In this document: piece after piece, positions 39,878-39,891 of the stretch
Numbering within the stretch: the stretch's first letter is position 1
Layout: the number at the start of each line of letters is the position of its first letter
Assembly (NCBI RefSeq): GCF_003206715.1
Contig: NZ_PZJU01000057.1
Span: forward strand, 1 to 39,891
Source: Salinicola peritrichatus
GTDB lineage: Bacteria > Pseudomonadota > Gammaproteobacteria > Pseudomonadales > Halomonadaceae
Length of the DNA stretch: 39,891 nt
Direction of reading: 5' to 3'
The notes under the pieces: model-generated
What the model saw: the letters and a program-made list of their open reading frames with translations, nothing else
Database searches by the model: none
Told to the model about the DNA's origin: nothing
Program-made: the position numbers and the translations under genes

Positions 39878-39891
39878 TGAAGTGGACCCCA
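39878..39891. other. Possible insertion-sequence end cut by the window edge
   Basis: The last bases, TGAAGTGGACCCCA, begin with TG and look like the outer end of an IS3-family element as often seen in proteobacteria. Only the final 14 bases are available, so this is a weak suggestion. Confidence 0.25.

Overview
The window is high-GC bacterial DNA packed with sugar-acid (aldonate and uronate) catabolism genes. It most resembles a halophilic gammaproteobacterium of the Halomonadaceae (Halomonas, Chromohalobacter, Salinicola or relatives). This placement is inferred from the many TRAP transporters, the house-keeping genes on the right, and dispersed palindromic repeats, not from a marker gene.

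Layout. (1) 113-9009: an L-galactonate-type operon holding a fumarylacetoacetate-hydrolase (FAH) family enzyme, an LgoD-like L-galactonate 5-dehydrogenase, altronate dehydratase UxaA, tagaturonate reductase UxaB, a TRAP transporter (DctPQM) and a GntR/FCD regulator. LgoD, UxaB and UxaA form a complete route from L-galactonate to 2-keto-3-deoxygluconate (KDG). (2) 9044-12064: a divergent IclR regulator facing a DAD-like cupin and two short-chain dehydrogenases, the second lacking the usual Tyr/Lys catalytic pair. (3) 12191-13931: an Lrp/AsnC regulator divergent from an MFS transporter. (4) 13932-16631: a decayed, less GC-rich zone. It holds remnants of a DMT transporter and two LysR regulators around an intact TPP-riboswitch-controlled tenA, followed by a Nudix hydrolase. 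(5) 16933-25718: a divergent pair of operons resembling the Weimberg pathway. araD1-xylD is on the minus strand; tctCBA, an Ldh-family dehydrogenase and xylX (2-keto-3-deoxyxylonate dehydratase) are on the plus strand. (6) 25964-34804: a LysR regulator divergent from L-fuconate dehydratase, then a second TRAP transporter, an FAD-linked 2-hydroxyacid dehydrogenase, a beta-hydroxyacid dehydrogenase, and a convergent GntR with two predicted winged helices. (7) 35003-39634: house-keeping genes: a DEAD-box RNA helicase with a strong terminator, a YaiI-like protein, glutathionyl-hydroquinone reductase and a LysR regulator.

How it works together. Three transporters (two TRAP, one TTT) would bring in acidic sugars. 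Three dehydratase types (UxaA, the IlvD/Edd-type XylD, and the enolase-superfamily FucD) make 2-keto-3-deoxy acids. Three different FAH-superfamily proteins and several dehydrogenases would process these further. A 14-15 bp operator-like sequence is found upstream of the GntR gene at 8224 and twice in the araD1/tctC divergent region, suggesting that one regulator links blocks 1 and 5. The late enzymes (KDG kinase, KDPG aldolase, alpha-ketoglutarate semialdehyde dehydrogenase) are not in the window.

The least expected non-coding structure is a family of 137-140 bp palindromic elements (18794, 20262, 25825, plus a partial copy at 14429). Their central hairpin changes sequence while keeping its pairing. 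One copy splits araD1 from xylD and another sits in the tctC leader.
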